From positions 310,001-374,000 of the forward strand of contig CAVRLB010000002.1 in NCBI GenBank assembly GCA_963722295.1: DNA of 64,000 nucleotides, given 5' to 3'. Of this stretch, positions 54,617 through 63,557 are shown in pieces (the stretch's first letter is position 1; every line of letters starts with the position of its first letter). Made by a program: the position numbers and the translations under genes. The DNA comes from Brooklawnia sp032229645. Lineage in GTDB: Bacteria; Actinomycetota; Actinomycetes; Propionibacteriales; Propionibacteriaceae. Below the pieces are notes generated by a model that did no database searches, had not been told where the DNA came from, and worked only from the letters and a program-made list of their open reading frames with translations.

Positions 54617-57600
54617 CTACGAAGCGAATTGGCGCCGGCGCTGTTCTTGCCAACTGTCATTGGCGAGGACGTGCTCCGTGCGTTGCCCGATCTCAGCAGG
54701 CAGGCCGTCGTCTTCTGCCGCGTTGCAGATGTCCTGTTCGATGAGCCTGCGGGATTCTTTGTCGTGGCCCTGGGCCTTGAGGATGGCGGCCATATCGAGC
54801 TTTGGGATCTCATCGTAAGGCGCAGCCAGCAGCGCAGTCTCAGTGACAGCTTGGGCACGGTCGACTTCTCCTTGTTGGAGGAAGTGTGTGGCGAGTAGGT
54901 GGGCGACGTCGACGATCGCGCAGGTCATGTGGTGGTCGATGCTGGTGTCGGTGAGCCAGGACCAGCCGCCTGGACGCAGCTGGTCGAATGGTCTTCCGGT
55001 GACCAGCCCGAGCGCTGTGACAAGATCGCCCACGCCGTCTTCACCGCAGGCTTGTCCGCGAAGCCGGAGCCTGCGAAACAGATTGATATCGATGAGCAGA
55101 TCGTCGACTTGGTAAGTCGGCACGCCGCGTTGTTGGGCGGCCCGGGATTCTGTCGCGGCTGGCAGGTGGGGTCGTCCGGTGGCCGGGTTGGTGCCGAGCC
55201 AATCGCGGACGGTTGTGACGGCTGTGCGGACGGTGGTGAGGTTCGTGTAGCCGAGCGCGGTGGCGAGCTCGTCGGGTGTCGCTCCGTGCTCGCGCAGCGC
55301 CAGGATGCTGAGGACTTCGGTGTAGAAGGGTTTGCGTTTGGCGATCGCTGCTCCGTGGGCGCGCACCGTGACGGGGCCGAGCAGGGTGAGCCGGGGCCGC
55401 GGGCATTCGTCCGACAGCCAATCGGCGACGTCTTGATCGAGTTCGGGATCGGTGTCCTCGACCACGTCCCGCACCTGCTCAGAGACCTTCGGATCCAAGA
55501 TCTCAATATCCTCCTCCAGAGTGCTGGCCGGCAGTGGCAGGTCATCGGACACGAGGCCCGTCACGGCCTCGAAATCGGGGGTGGAGCGCGGCAGCGTGAG
55601 CTCATCGCGGAGCGCGCCAGCTTGGTCGGCAAGCCCATGCCAACCGTCCAGATCGTCGGTGGCGGGCATCGACACGTCCTGGGTGTTGGTGCCCACCGAC
55701 AGGAGTTGGGCACAACCGAGTGCTTCGTCGCGGGTGAGCCCGACCGCGATCAGATCAAGCCCCAGGTCGGGGATCTGGATGCGCCCGCTACTGGTGAAGG
55801 CGAACTCGACGGCACCGGGGCCGGGGGCGTCGCTGATGATCGCGATCGCGGTTTGCCCCGGTTGGGACGTGACGATATTGACCAGGGCGGACAGGTCATC
55901 ACGGCCGTCTGTTGGTGTGTTCTCTGCGACGAGGACGTGGGCGAGCCATATTTCGTCGGCGGCCTGCCCGGCGCGGGCGGTCGCGGCATCGGTGCCGAAC
56001 CTCCTTACTGCCGCGCGGGTGGCGTCGCCATGACCGGTGATCGCTTGGATGGCGTCGTCCAGCGAGGACGCGAGACGTAGCCGTTCGGGATTCAAAGCGG
56101 TGAGGTCGTCCAGGCCGGTGCAGGTGATGGTGGTGTTCGCCGACCAGGGGTTGAGGGCGAGTTCTGCCACGATGTAGCGCAAATAGTCGCCCCGGTAGTC
56201 CAGATCCCCCACTACTTGGATGGCACTGAGTTGTTCCAGGTTGACCAGCCAGATATCTCCTTGTTGAGTGGAGCCACAGGTGACCAGCAGCGGATACGGG
56301 GCGGGCTGATCGCCGGCTTCGGCATCATTCGATTCCCGACCGCTGCCGGGGTCCTGTCGCCAGACCAGATAGGACGAATCCTCGGCTGTCCACGATGGTG
56401 GTAGCTGTACCGGTTCGGAGAGGTGCAGGACCAGGGCACCATCCTTGCGCAGTTCCACGGTTGTCAGGGTCGGCATTGGTTGGTGGTCGGCGAGCATCGT
56501 CGTCGCGAGCGCTCGCAATGCCTGATCCATCTGCTGGATGGTCGGGGATGTGGTGGTGCCGATGACGGTGATGGTCTTCTCCACGGGTGCGAGCCTGGGC
56601 TCGACCGGTGCGATGGCGCGGCCTGGCCTGCGTTCCCTGAACTGTTGGCGTCGCCTGGCCCGGAGGGCGAAAAGCGCCGCGGACGCCAGGACCACACCTC
56701 CGGTGGACAATCCCGTGAGCAACCAGGGGAACTCACCCTGCTCCAGGTCCTCACTTTCGGTGGAGGGCGCGGGATCGTCTGCCGTCGTCGTTGTGGTCGG
56801 CGACGCCTCTGGCGCGGTCGTCTGCTGCAGAACTGGAGCTTCGCCCACTGGTGGGACGTTGGCGGGCCCGGGTTCGGGTAAGGTCTCGTTCTCTGGCGTG
56901 GATTCTTGCCCTGAGGGTGAGGCATCGGATGACGCGACGCCTTCCGGCTCTGTGGCCGTGGCGGGGATCAGGAGCCGCCAGCCTGGCTGGATCAGGTCCG
57001 GGTGGGTGAGGTGCTGGCCGTCAGGTTGGAGGATTCTCGTCGAGGCATCGAAGATTTCGGGCCAGCGGTCGGCGTCGCCGAGATAGGTCTGCGCGAGTCC
57101 GGAGAGGGTGTCGGCGGGCCCGACGAGGTGGTCGATCATCTGCTGGCCGTCGCCCGCGGGGGTCGTCATTGTCGGGATTTTGAGGGTCCAGCCATCGCGG
57201 ATCAGATCGGGATTCGTCAGATGCTCGCCGTCCAGCTGCGCCACGTCTGCTGAGGCGTCGAAGATTTCGGGCCAGCGGTCGGCGTCGCCGAGATAGCTGC
57301 GGGCGAGTCCCGACAAGGTGTCAGTCGACTGCACGACATGGTCGATCAACACCGGTGCGGCGTTGTCCACCGTCTGTGACTGTTCGATTTCAGACGGCTC
57401 GGAGTCTTGGGCTACTACGGGTGGCGGCATCGTGGTGTCGTCGGCGCGGGCCACGGGGATCCCGGGCAGCGCCTGCGCGGAGACGAACAGGAGCGCGGCT
57501 GCGGCGACGAGTTGACGGAGCGCGAGTTGCGGACCCTTGAAGCCAGGCAGTGTTGGTGCGGTGATGCCGCGGATGGCGGCGATGATTTCGCTGATGATCG

Positions 57601-57826
57601 CGACAGCTAATGCCAGCCACACCAGCCAGCCCAGCAAATACAGAGCCTGGAGGGCGACGCTGCCGTCGTCCGGTCGAGTGAACCAGCCTCCGATATCGCT
57701 GAGAGTGGGGACTGAGCCGAGTAGCGGATTCCCGCCGATGGCGAGCAGCACGATGGGCAGGCCGGTGAGGATCGCGGCGATCAGCAGTGTGGCGAGTAGT
57801 CCGGTGATCCGGCGGTGGATGGTCAT
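54617..57826 (-). CDS. Membrane-tethered LysM / BTAD protein of the Tad locus
   Basis: 1,069 aa from ATG at 57826 (GGAGAAG upstream); the open frame extends beyond, but without similarity. Three N-terminal membrane segments (residues 8-120) precede two LysM domains (STDTLSGLARSYLGDADRWP and a near copy; about 145-270). An acidic/Pro linker and another membrane helix (LLTGLSTGGVVLASAALFAL, near 355) follow, then a cytosolic region. From residue 811 a winged-helix/BTAD domain follows (LTLLGPVTVRAHGAAI; ALGYTNLTTVRTAVTTV). It may link peptidoglycan sensing outside to regulation inside. Confidence 0.8.
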   Translation of the reverse strand: MTIHRRITGLLATLLIAAILTGLPIVLLAIGGNPLLGSVPTLSDIGGWFTRPDDGSVALQALYLLGWLVWLALAVAIISEIIAAIRGITAPTLPGFKGPQLALRQLVAAAALLFVSAQALPGIPVARADDTTMPPPVVAQDSEPSEIEQSQTVDNAAPVLIDHVVQSTDTLSGLARSYLGDADRWPEIFDASADVAQLDGEHLTNPDLIRDGWTLKIPTMTTPAGDGQQMIDHLVGPADTLSGLAQTYLGDADRWPEIFDASTRILQPDGQHLTHPDLIQPGWRLLIPATATEPEGVASSDASPSGQESTPENETLPEPGPANVPPVGEAPVLQQTTAPEASPTTTTTADDPAPSTESEDLEQGEFPWLLTGLSTGGVVLASAALFALRARRRQQFRERRPGRAIAPVEPRLAPVEKTITVIGTTTSPTIQQMDQALRALATTMLADHQPMPTLTTVELRKDGALVLHLSEPVQLPPSWTAEDSSYLVWRQDPGSGRESNDAEAGDQPAPYPLLVTCGSTQQGDIWLVNLEQLSAIQVVGDLDYRGDYLRYIVAELALNPWSANTTITCTGLDDLTALNPERLRLASSLDDAIQAITGHGDATRAAVRRFGTDAATARAGQAADEIWLAHVLVAENTPTDGRDDLSALVNIVTSQPGQTAIAIISDAPGPGAVEFAFTSSGRIQIPDLGLDLIAVGLTRDEALGCAQLLSVGTNTQDVSMPATDDLDGWHGLADQAGALRDELTLPRSTPDFEAVTGLVSDDLPLPASTLEEDIEILDPKVSEQVRDVVEDTDPELDQDVADWLSDECPRPRLTLLGPVTVRAHGAAIAKRKPFYTEVLSILALREHGATPDELATALGYTNLTTVRTAVTTVRDWLGTNPATGRPHLPAATESRAAQQRGVPTYQVDDLLIDINLFRRLRLRGQACGEDGVGDLVTALGLVTGRPFDQLRPGGWSWLTDTSIDHHMTCAIVDVAHLLATHFLQQGEVDRAQAVTETALLAAPYDEIPKLDMAAILKAQGHDKESRRLIEQDICNAAEDDGLPAEIGQRTEHVLANDSWQEQRRRQFAS

Positions 57827-58263
57827 CGTTCTTCTCCTCCATAGACGCGCAGGATGTCTGCTGTGGCGGTGCCGCTCACTGGCAGCGAGCCGATGCCGAT
57901 GATGCTGAGGAAGGAGCACTCGTAGGTGTCGGTGACGGTCACAGTCACCGTGTTCTGGTCGGCGGTCACGCTCCCGATCACGCCCGCGGCCGCAAGGTAG
58001 GCGCTGGCTGCGGATGCTGCCTGGCTGGGGTCGGCGACTGCTTGGCCTGAGCGGATGAGTTGGTTGAGGTCGAGGCTTTGCCCGCCGGTGCGGGCGGCTT
58101 CGAACGCGACACTGCGGGCGTGTTGTTCGGCGACGGCCTGTCCGCCGAAATCGACGGCGATACCGACGATGACGATCATGCAGAACGCGGCCAGCGCCGC
58201 CCACAAACTGATCGAGCCGCGCTCCCGGCCCATGGTCTGAGAATTTGGGGATTTGGCGGGCAT
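57823..58263 (-). CDS. TadG/TadE-like pseudopilin
   Basis: 146 aa; ATG at 58263 chosen because the pilin-like motif follows closely. GRERGSISLWAALAAFCMIV (TadE-like prepilin segment) then a hydrophobic helix to about residue 38. The rest is extracytoplasmic, with one Cys. Overlaps the LysM gene ATG by 4 nt. Minor component of the Tad pilus. Confidence 0.7.
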   Translation of the reverse strand: MPAKSPNSQTMGRERGSISLWAALAAFCMIVIVGIAVDFGGQAVAEQHARSVAFEAARTGGQSLDLNQLIRSGQAVADPSQAASAASAYLAAAGVIGSVTADQNTVTVTVTDTYECSFLSIIGIGSLPVSGTATADILRVYGGEER

Positions 58264-58264
58264 G

Positions 58265-58696
58265 TCATCGTCCTCTGAACACGTCGAGCGGGGACTGTGC
58301 CTGCGAGGTGATGGTGATCGACCCGGGCAATCCGGGGATCGCAACATCCCCGAGATCGACCACACACACCACGCTCGCCGACACCTGGGCCGGTTGGCCG
58401 ACTGGCACAGTGAAAGCGCTCACGTCGATGCTGATGGTCGGCGGATTGCAGGCCAGGTCTTGGTTGGCCAGCGCCTGCTGACCGCTGAGGGTTCCCGCGG
58501 TTTGGGCTTCGCCAGCTGTTCGGGAGATGGATGCTGCCCGGGCTGCTTCGGTGGCTGCGGCGTCCACGCTCTGGTGGGCGATCTGGACCCGTCCGGCGGC
58601 GATGATCAGCGATACGAACATGAGGAATGCGGGCAGCACGATCACTGCCTCCAGGCTGGCCGAGCCCCGCTCCCGGCCTGTCGCCGCCCGTTTCAT
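58265..58696 (-). CDS. TadE-like minor pilin 2
   Basis: 143 aa from ATG at 58696 (overlaps the previous stop by ATGA). GRERGSASLEAVIVLPAFLM carries the classic TadE motif (G-[ST]-A-x-x-E) and a membrane helix. The C-terminal domain has two Cys (DLACN, SVVCVVD). Part of the Tad pilus operon. Confidence 0.8.
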   Translation of the reverse strand: MKRAATGRERGSASLEAVIVLPAFLMFVSLIIAAGRVQIAHQSVDAAATEAARAASISRTAGEAQTAGTLSGQQALANQDLACNPPTISIDVSAFTVPVGQPAQVSASVVCVVDLGDVAIPGLPGSITITSQAQSPLDVFRGR

Positions 58697-59112
58697 GAGG
58701 GACGCTCCCACGGCAGGCTCGCCGACCTGGTCACGGTGAACGACAGTCCAGGTATCACCGACAATGTGCTGCCGGTGACGATGATCTCGGGGCCGCTCTG
58801 GTCCGTGGCACCGGTGACGGTGGAGTTCTGTAGGGATCCGTGAGATTGATCCAGAGCGGACTGTGCCGCAGCCATACCGTCGCTGATGCCGCCGCCACCG
58901 TAGGCGGCCGCCGCGCGGGCCCCGTCTTGGGCGGCTGCCCCGGCGACGGTGGACGCGTAGTAGTGGAGCGCGGCCTGTAAGCCGAGGAACATGATCGTGA
59001 ACAGGGCCGGCAGCAGCACGACCATCTGGATCGATGCCGAGCCGCGCTCTCCTCGCCTGGCCCACGAAAGCAGGCAGGAACGACGTGGGACCCGTGTCGC
59101 CTTGGCGGTCAT
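58693..59112 (-). CDS. TadE-like minor pilin 1
   Basis: 139 aa. RRGERGSASIQMVVLLPALF is a TadE-like motif with Gln in place of the usual Glu, followed by the hydrophobic helix (FTIMFLGLQAALHYYAST). Separated by 1 bp from the Flp-like pilin and coupled to the next gene by ATGA. Confidence 0.8.
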   Translation of the reverse strand: MTAKATRVPRRSCLLSWARRGERGSASIQMVVLLPALFTIMFLGLQAALHYYASTVAGAAAQDGARAAAAYGGGGISDGMAAAQSALDQSHGSLQNSTVTGATDQSGPEIIVTGSTLSVIPGLSFTVTRSASLPWERPS

Positions 59113-59113
59113 G

Positions 59114-59326
59114 TCAGCGGATTTCGCCAGCCTTGTTCGTGACGAAGGTGGTGATCGCGGTCACGACGATCCCGACGATGACGATCATGGCGACCGCCCA
59201 CAGCACTTGTTCGATGGTGACCGAGCCTCGTTCGGCGTCGCCGCGGACGAAGCGTTTGCGCTGGTCGACGAACCACAGCCGGGTGCCGACGATAACGGTA
59301 TCGATGAATGTGGTGAGGTGATTCAT
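59114..59326 (-). CDS. Flp-like pilin of the Tad system
   Basis: 70 aa. A positive leader (DQRKRFVRGDAERGS) is followed by VTIEQVLWAVAMIVIVGIVV: Gly/Glu-type prepilin site with E+5 and one long helix. This is the expected size and shape for Flp pilins. AAGGAACCC precedes the ATG. 100 bp of non-coding DNA separates it from tadC. Confidence 0.75.
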   Translation of the reverse strand: MNHLTTFIDTVIVGTRLWFVDQRKRFVRGDAERGSVTIEQVLWAVAMIVIVGIVVTAITTFVTNKAGEIR

Positions 59327-59430
59327 GAGGGTTCCTTCCTCGGATAATGGGGTATGCCGGTCGAAAACTCATGCCAGATATTCAGTTGTTCCTGCTAGAC
59401 AACGGTGTTCACGTCTTTCGACGCCAGGGG

Positions 59431-60348
59431 CTAGGCGCCTCCCATCACTCGCAGCAGCGCTGGTGCGACGAGGATGACCAGGAAGATCACCCCGAGCATG
59501 CTCATCGGGATCGACATCTTTTCGCCGATCGCGTTCGCCTCGGTGAGTTCGTCATTGAGCATGGCGGTGCGCATGGACGCAGACCGGGCGCGCAGCTGGC
59601 CGTAAATTTGGGAGCCTTGTTCACCACCCAGCCGGACGATGTCGGCGACATCACTCAACTCGGGCACACCCAGCTGGCCCGATAGCCGTTTCAAGGCGTC
59701 CCAGGGTGCTTCTCCGTTCCAGCCCGATAGGGCGAGTTCTTCCCGAAGGCGGCGGAACACCCACGAGTCACCGACCTGGGCGGCGGCTTCCATCGCTTGC
59801 CGCGGCCCCGAACCGGCGTTGCGTTCCAGGGCGACCAGATCAGTCCAGGCCCCCAGCGCGCGGGCGAACTCGATCCGTGCTTTCTTCGCGTCGTCGCGGG
59901 CGTTGTAGTCGGGCAAGAAGAACATTCCGACAGCCATCGCTAATGATGCCGCGGTCGGCAGCAGGAACGGGATCTGCCAGCCGAGCAGGGAGAACACCCA
60001 CGTGACAAGGGGAGGAATCAACAGACCGAGGAACGCGAAAATGAGTTTCTCCCCGTAATAGCGGGACAACGACACCCGCAACAGGGCAAGCTCCTGGTGG
60101 GGTGGGTTGCCCCATATCCCGGCCGGCAACACCCGCATCCCCCACTTGCCGAGCCGATCCGGCAGCGTTCTCCCAACCGCGGAATCCACACCAGGTGTGC
60201 GGGAGTGTCTGGCGGTTTCGGGGGCGAGCCTGGCGATCACATCGCCGGCATGCGGATGGACGGGCAACAACCGCCAGCAGATCCCGGCAACGCCGGCGCC
60301 GATAAGCAGTCCGCCGAGGATAGCGAGCTGGAGTCCGGTGGTGATCAT
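59431..60348 (-). CDS. tadC: TadC-like pilus assembly membrane protein
   Basis: 305 aa T2SS-F-type protein. Membrane helices near residues 5-25, 110-150 and 280-300 (LLIPPLVTWVFSLLGW; MLGVIFLVILVAPALLRV). Cytosolic T2SSF domain with VALERNAGSGPRQAME and DIVRLGGEQGSQIY. Overlaps tadB by 4 nt. Forms the inner-membrane platform with TadB. Confidence 0.85.
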   Translation of the reverse strand: MITTGLQLAILGGLLIGAGVAGICWRLLPVHPHAGDVIARLAPETARHSRTPGVDSAVGRTLPDRLGKWGMRVLPAGIWGNPPHQELALLRVSLSRYYGEKLIFAFLGLLIPPLVTWVFSLLGWQIPFLLPTAASLAMAVGMFFLPDYNARDDAKKARIEFARALGAWTDLVALERNAGSGPRQAMEAAAQVGDSWVFRRLREELALSGWNGEAPWDALKRLSGQLGVPELSDVADIVRLGGEQGSQIYGQLRARSASMRTAMLNDELTEANAIGEKMSIPMSMLGVIFLVILVAPALLRVMGGA

Positions 60349-61205
60349 CGGGCGGCCTCCTCACTCGCGGCCGTGCCGATGAATCTGGGCAACGGTTTCC
60401 CGGCGGCCATGCGGCGCATCCACACCAGCACCGCCACATACGCGGCCAATAGCACGCCCAGCAGCAGTTGCCCGAACACCGTCTTGTAGGGGTCGACGTA
60501 GCTGCCGGTGAATGCCAGCACTCCGAGCACCCCGATCGTGATGATCGTCACCCAGCGGGCGGTCGCCCTCGGTTTCGCCCGGTCGGCCTCCACCTGACGG
60601 CGGGCCCGCACATCCGCAGACACCGATTCGGCCAGCGCTTCGAGAACCGACGCCAAACCAGGTCCGCGTCTTCTTGCCCCCAAGATCAGGTTCGCGGCGA
60701 TCAGGTCACCGGTCGCATCATCCAGATCGTCGGCGAACCCGCGCAGGGCGGCCTCGGTCGACCAGCGGGCACGAAGCCGCGCCACCAACCTGCCGACCTC
60801 GGGTTGAATCGCATCCGGGGTGGACCGCATCGTGGTGACTAACGCCTGCTCCAGTCCGACTCCCGAGGTCAGTACGCCGGACAGGCCGCGCACCCACTCC
60901 TCCATCGCTTCCAGGCGGCGGATCTTCCCGGCTTCACCATCCGACGACAGCAACACGGGCAGGCCGACCGCCGCGGCCGGGATCACCACGACAGCGACCA
61001 GCCAGCCTGACACCACGGCGACCAGCACACCGGCCACGAGGCCCGAGATCAGGAGCAGCCGGGTGCGTTTCGACGTCCGGATGGCCGGTATCAGCCGACG
61101 GGGCGGCCGTGCGGGACGAACAGGTTGCTTCCTCAATCCGGCGATCATGCCGAGGACGCCTGCGACGATGAGTGCTCCACCGATAGCGGGAACCAGCCCG
61201 GTCAT
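60345..61205 (-). CDS. tadB: TadB-like pilus assembly membrane protein
   Basis: 286 aa; membrane helices at residues 5-25, 50-90 and 230-270. T2SSF domain (WVRGLSGVLTSGVGLEQALV; ANLILGARRRGPGLASVLEA). Coupled to both neighbours by ATGA. Partner of TadC in the pilus platform. Confidence 0.85.
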   Translation of the reverse strand: MTGLVPAIGGALIVAGVLGMIAGLRKQPVRPARPPRRLIPAIRTSKRTRLLLISGLVAGVLVAVVSGWLVAVVVIPAAAVGLPVLLSSDGEAGKIRRLEAMEEWVRGLSGVLTSGVGLEQALVTTMRSTPDAIQPEVGRLVARLRARWSTEAALRGFADDLDDATGDLIAANLILGARRRGPGLASVLEALAESVSADVRARRQVEADRAKPRATARWVTIITIGVLGVLAFTGSYVDPYKTVFGQLLLGVLLAAYVAVLVWMRRMAAGKPLPRFIGTAASEEAAR

Positions 61206-62764
61206 GACGGTGCCTCCTGACTCTCGGCCAGGTATCCGGTCAAGTCGAACCCGAAGACCGCAAGGTCCCGGTAGGGCTCGGGCAGACCGGCCACCGCACG
61301 GATCGTCGTGGAGCCGCGCGGGCAGCCGAACACCGTCGACAGCGCATACCCTTTTTCGCGTTCTCCCGGGCCGAGCACGACGATCTGGGAAGTCCAGCGG
61401 CGTTTGATCGATCCCCGGCCGGTGTGTTCCACCCGGGAGTCGACATGCACGACAATGTTCAACGATTCAGCGATCGCCCTGGTCGCGTACTGTTCGGTCA
61501 CATGCGAGCCGGCCTTCATCGCGCAGGTCACCAGCTTCGACACCGCCCGCTCCGCAGACTCGGCGTGCGTGGTCGACAACGATCCGGTGCCCGACTGCAT
61601 CGCCTCGATCATCGCCAGCACCTCCGAGCCGCGGACCTCGCCGACGATCTGGCGCGACAGATTGAACCGGTACGAGTCATACAAAGCGTCATCCAAGGTG
61701 AACTCGCCGGCCCGGCGACCATTCGGCTGCATCTCCCCACCCGGCCTGGCCTCCCACGCGTGAACGATCGGATGACGTTGCTTCATCTCATGCAAATGCA
61801 GCTCATACTCGGTTTCAAACGTGCCGATCCCCTCGGTTGGAGGAATCTCCGCGCACAAGGCCCGCACCATCGTCGTCTTCCCCGCACCCTGCGGGCCCGC
61901 CACCACGATCGATTTCCGGGCCCGGACCGCCGCCGCTAAGAAACTCGCCGCCAACCGCGACAAGGACTGCTTGCCGACCAGGTCGTCGAGGGTGACGTCC
62001 TGTATGCGGTGCCGGCGAACCACCACCGACGGACGCGGGGTCACCCACGCCGTCGCCGCCAGCCGTGCCCCACCATCCAGCCGCAAATGCAGCCTGGGGT
62101 TCGACTCGGAGAACTGGCGGGCGTTCACCTCCGACCGGGACGCCAAGAACATCAAGAACTCGATCAAGTCCTGGTCGCTGTCGGCCACCGCCGGGCCCCG
62201 CTCCAACAGCCCATCGGCGTGCTCGATCCACACATCGTCGCAGCCCTGAATCGTCACGTTCTCCACCGACGGATCGTCCACCAAGGTCTGCAGGCGGCCC
62301 AGCCGGAACAACGCATCGAACACGGCCTGCGCCAACACCGACTGGGAGCCCCGGTCGATCGCTCCCCTACCCGATCGGGCCTGATCGACGACCTCGTCCT
62401 CCAACAATTCGCTGATGATCCGCCGGCCCAACTCCTGCTGACCCTGCTTGTCCAGATGCGAATCAAGATCCAGCGCGGCCATCAACCTCTCCGAAGCCGC
62501 CGTCCGCAACGCCGCCACCAACGACCAATCCACACCGCTGGACTTGGCCACACCGGCCGAACTAGGCGATTCCGGGCCGCGTGAATGTCGCGGACGAGAA
62601 ACAGCGCCGTCCGTCGGCTTCTTCACAGACACCGGTGGTTCGGTTAGGGAGAACGATGACCGGGCCCGGCCTGCTTGCCCGGCCCCGGATGCGGGTTGGG
62701 TGAACAATGGCAGACTCGCCGGATCTACCACACCGACGGTGACCTCATAGTCGGGATTCTTCAT
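61202..62764 (-). CDS. tadA: TadA/CpaF ATPase of the Tad pilus
   Basis: About 520 aa from ATG at 62764 (overlaps the previous stop by ATGA). VirB11-type secretion ATPase: Walker A VAGPQGAGKTTMVRAL (near residue 315), Asp box FETEYELHLHE, Walker B region RQIVGEVRGSEVLAMIEAMQ, His box TTHAESAE. The N-terminal 100 residues are Pro/Ser-rich. Powers Flp pilus assembly. Confidence 0.9.
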   Translation of the reverse strand: MKNPDYEVTVGVVDPASLPLFTQPASGAGQAGRARSSFSLTEPPVSVKKPTDGAVSRPRHSRGPESPSSAGVAKSSGVDWSLVAALRTAASERLMAALDLDSHLDKQGQQELGRRIISELLEDEVVDQARSGRGAIDRGSQSVLAQAVFDALFRLGRLQTLVDDPSVENVTIQGCDDVWIEHADGLLERGPAVADSDQDLIEFLMFLASRSEVNARQFSESNPRLHLRLDGGARLAATAWVTPRPSVVVRRHRIQDVTLDDLVGKQSLSRLAASFLAAAVRARKSIVVAGPQGAGKTTMVRALCAEIPPTEGIGTFETEYELHLHEMKQRHPIVHAWEARPGGEMQPNGRRAGEFTLDDALYDSYRFNLSRQIVGEVRGSEVLAMIEAMQSGTGSLSTTHAESAERAVSKLVTCAMKAGSHVTEQYATRAIAESLNIVVHVDSRVEHTGRGSIKRRWTSQIVVLGPGEREKGYALSTVFGCPRGSTTIRAVAGLPEPYRDLAVFGFDLTGYLAESQEAPS

Positions 62765-63557
62765 CGTGCTGTCACCCCCTGCCGATGCCCGGTGTCGTGG
62801 CGGGCCTCGGCCAACCGGCGATCGATCGACGACGCGGCACCGGCAAGTGATTTCCAGAGTCTGCTCGACGCGAGTTTCTTTCCGGCCGGCGTCCCGGCAC
62901 TCAAAACAGCGGCCGCGCCCGGATCCCACGCCACCTGCTCCAAGCCGGGCAGCCCGAGAGTCCGCTGCACATCCCGCGCACTATAAGGTCGGCCCTCGCC
63001 TACCAGCAGACCGGCAACCGTATCGCGCCACTGCCATCGAGGGCCGCCTCCGTCCACTCGGCCGCCCACTGACGAGCAGCAGCCAACGCCACCAAATCGC
63101 TTCGCACCACCAGCAAACCCAGATCAGCCGCGGCGATCAGCTGGGCCGGGGAGAACACCATACCGAGCCGGCCCGCATCGATCAGCACGTCCTGGCCGTT
63201 TCGCTGCAAACCGCGAAGCTCCACCGCCAACCCCGGCCACAACTCGGCAAAGCTCGCAGCCTGCCGGTGAGAACGCGGCCCCGGCAACAACGCGACTTCC
63301 GTGTCCGGGAGCCGCATCAACACCTTCGGCAGCATCGCTGCGAGCCTGCCATCCCGATGAGCCAACACCAGGGACACCATCGCGTCATTATGGGAAACAG
63401 TGCCCTGACAGAACCCGGCAAGGATCGCCGACCCGCCGACCGGGTCAGCGTCCACCAACACCACCGGGCGCGGCCACACCAACGCCAGCCCAAGCCCCGT
63501 CGTCGTCACCCCCGGAGCACCCGACGCAGAAGCCAACACGATGACCGCCATGATCAC
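62761..63557 (-). pseudogene. TadZ/CpaE-like ATPase, frameshifted
   Basis: The first frame (VIVLASASGAPGVTTTGLGL; VLVDADPVGGSAILAGF) is a ParA/MinD-like variant P-loop and Asp strand as in TadZ. It ends at a stop near 63000, but family-like sequence continues in another frame (LLVGEGRPYSARDVQRTLGL; GKKLASSRLWKSLAGAASS) to 62761. A one-base change near 63025 separates them. Joined length about 265 aa. Localises Tad pili in the family. Confidence 0.7.

Noticed and set aside
57826..58204. 126-codon N-terminal extension of the LysM/BTAD frame
   Set aside because: Arg/His-rich, overlaps the TadG-like gene in another frame; the ATG at 57826 has a good ribosome site and a membrane segment follows.
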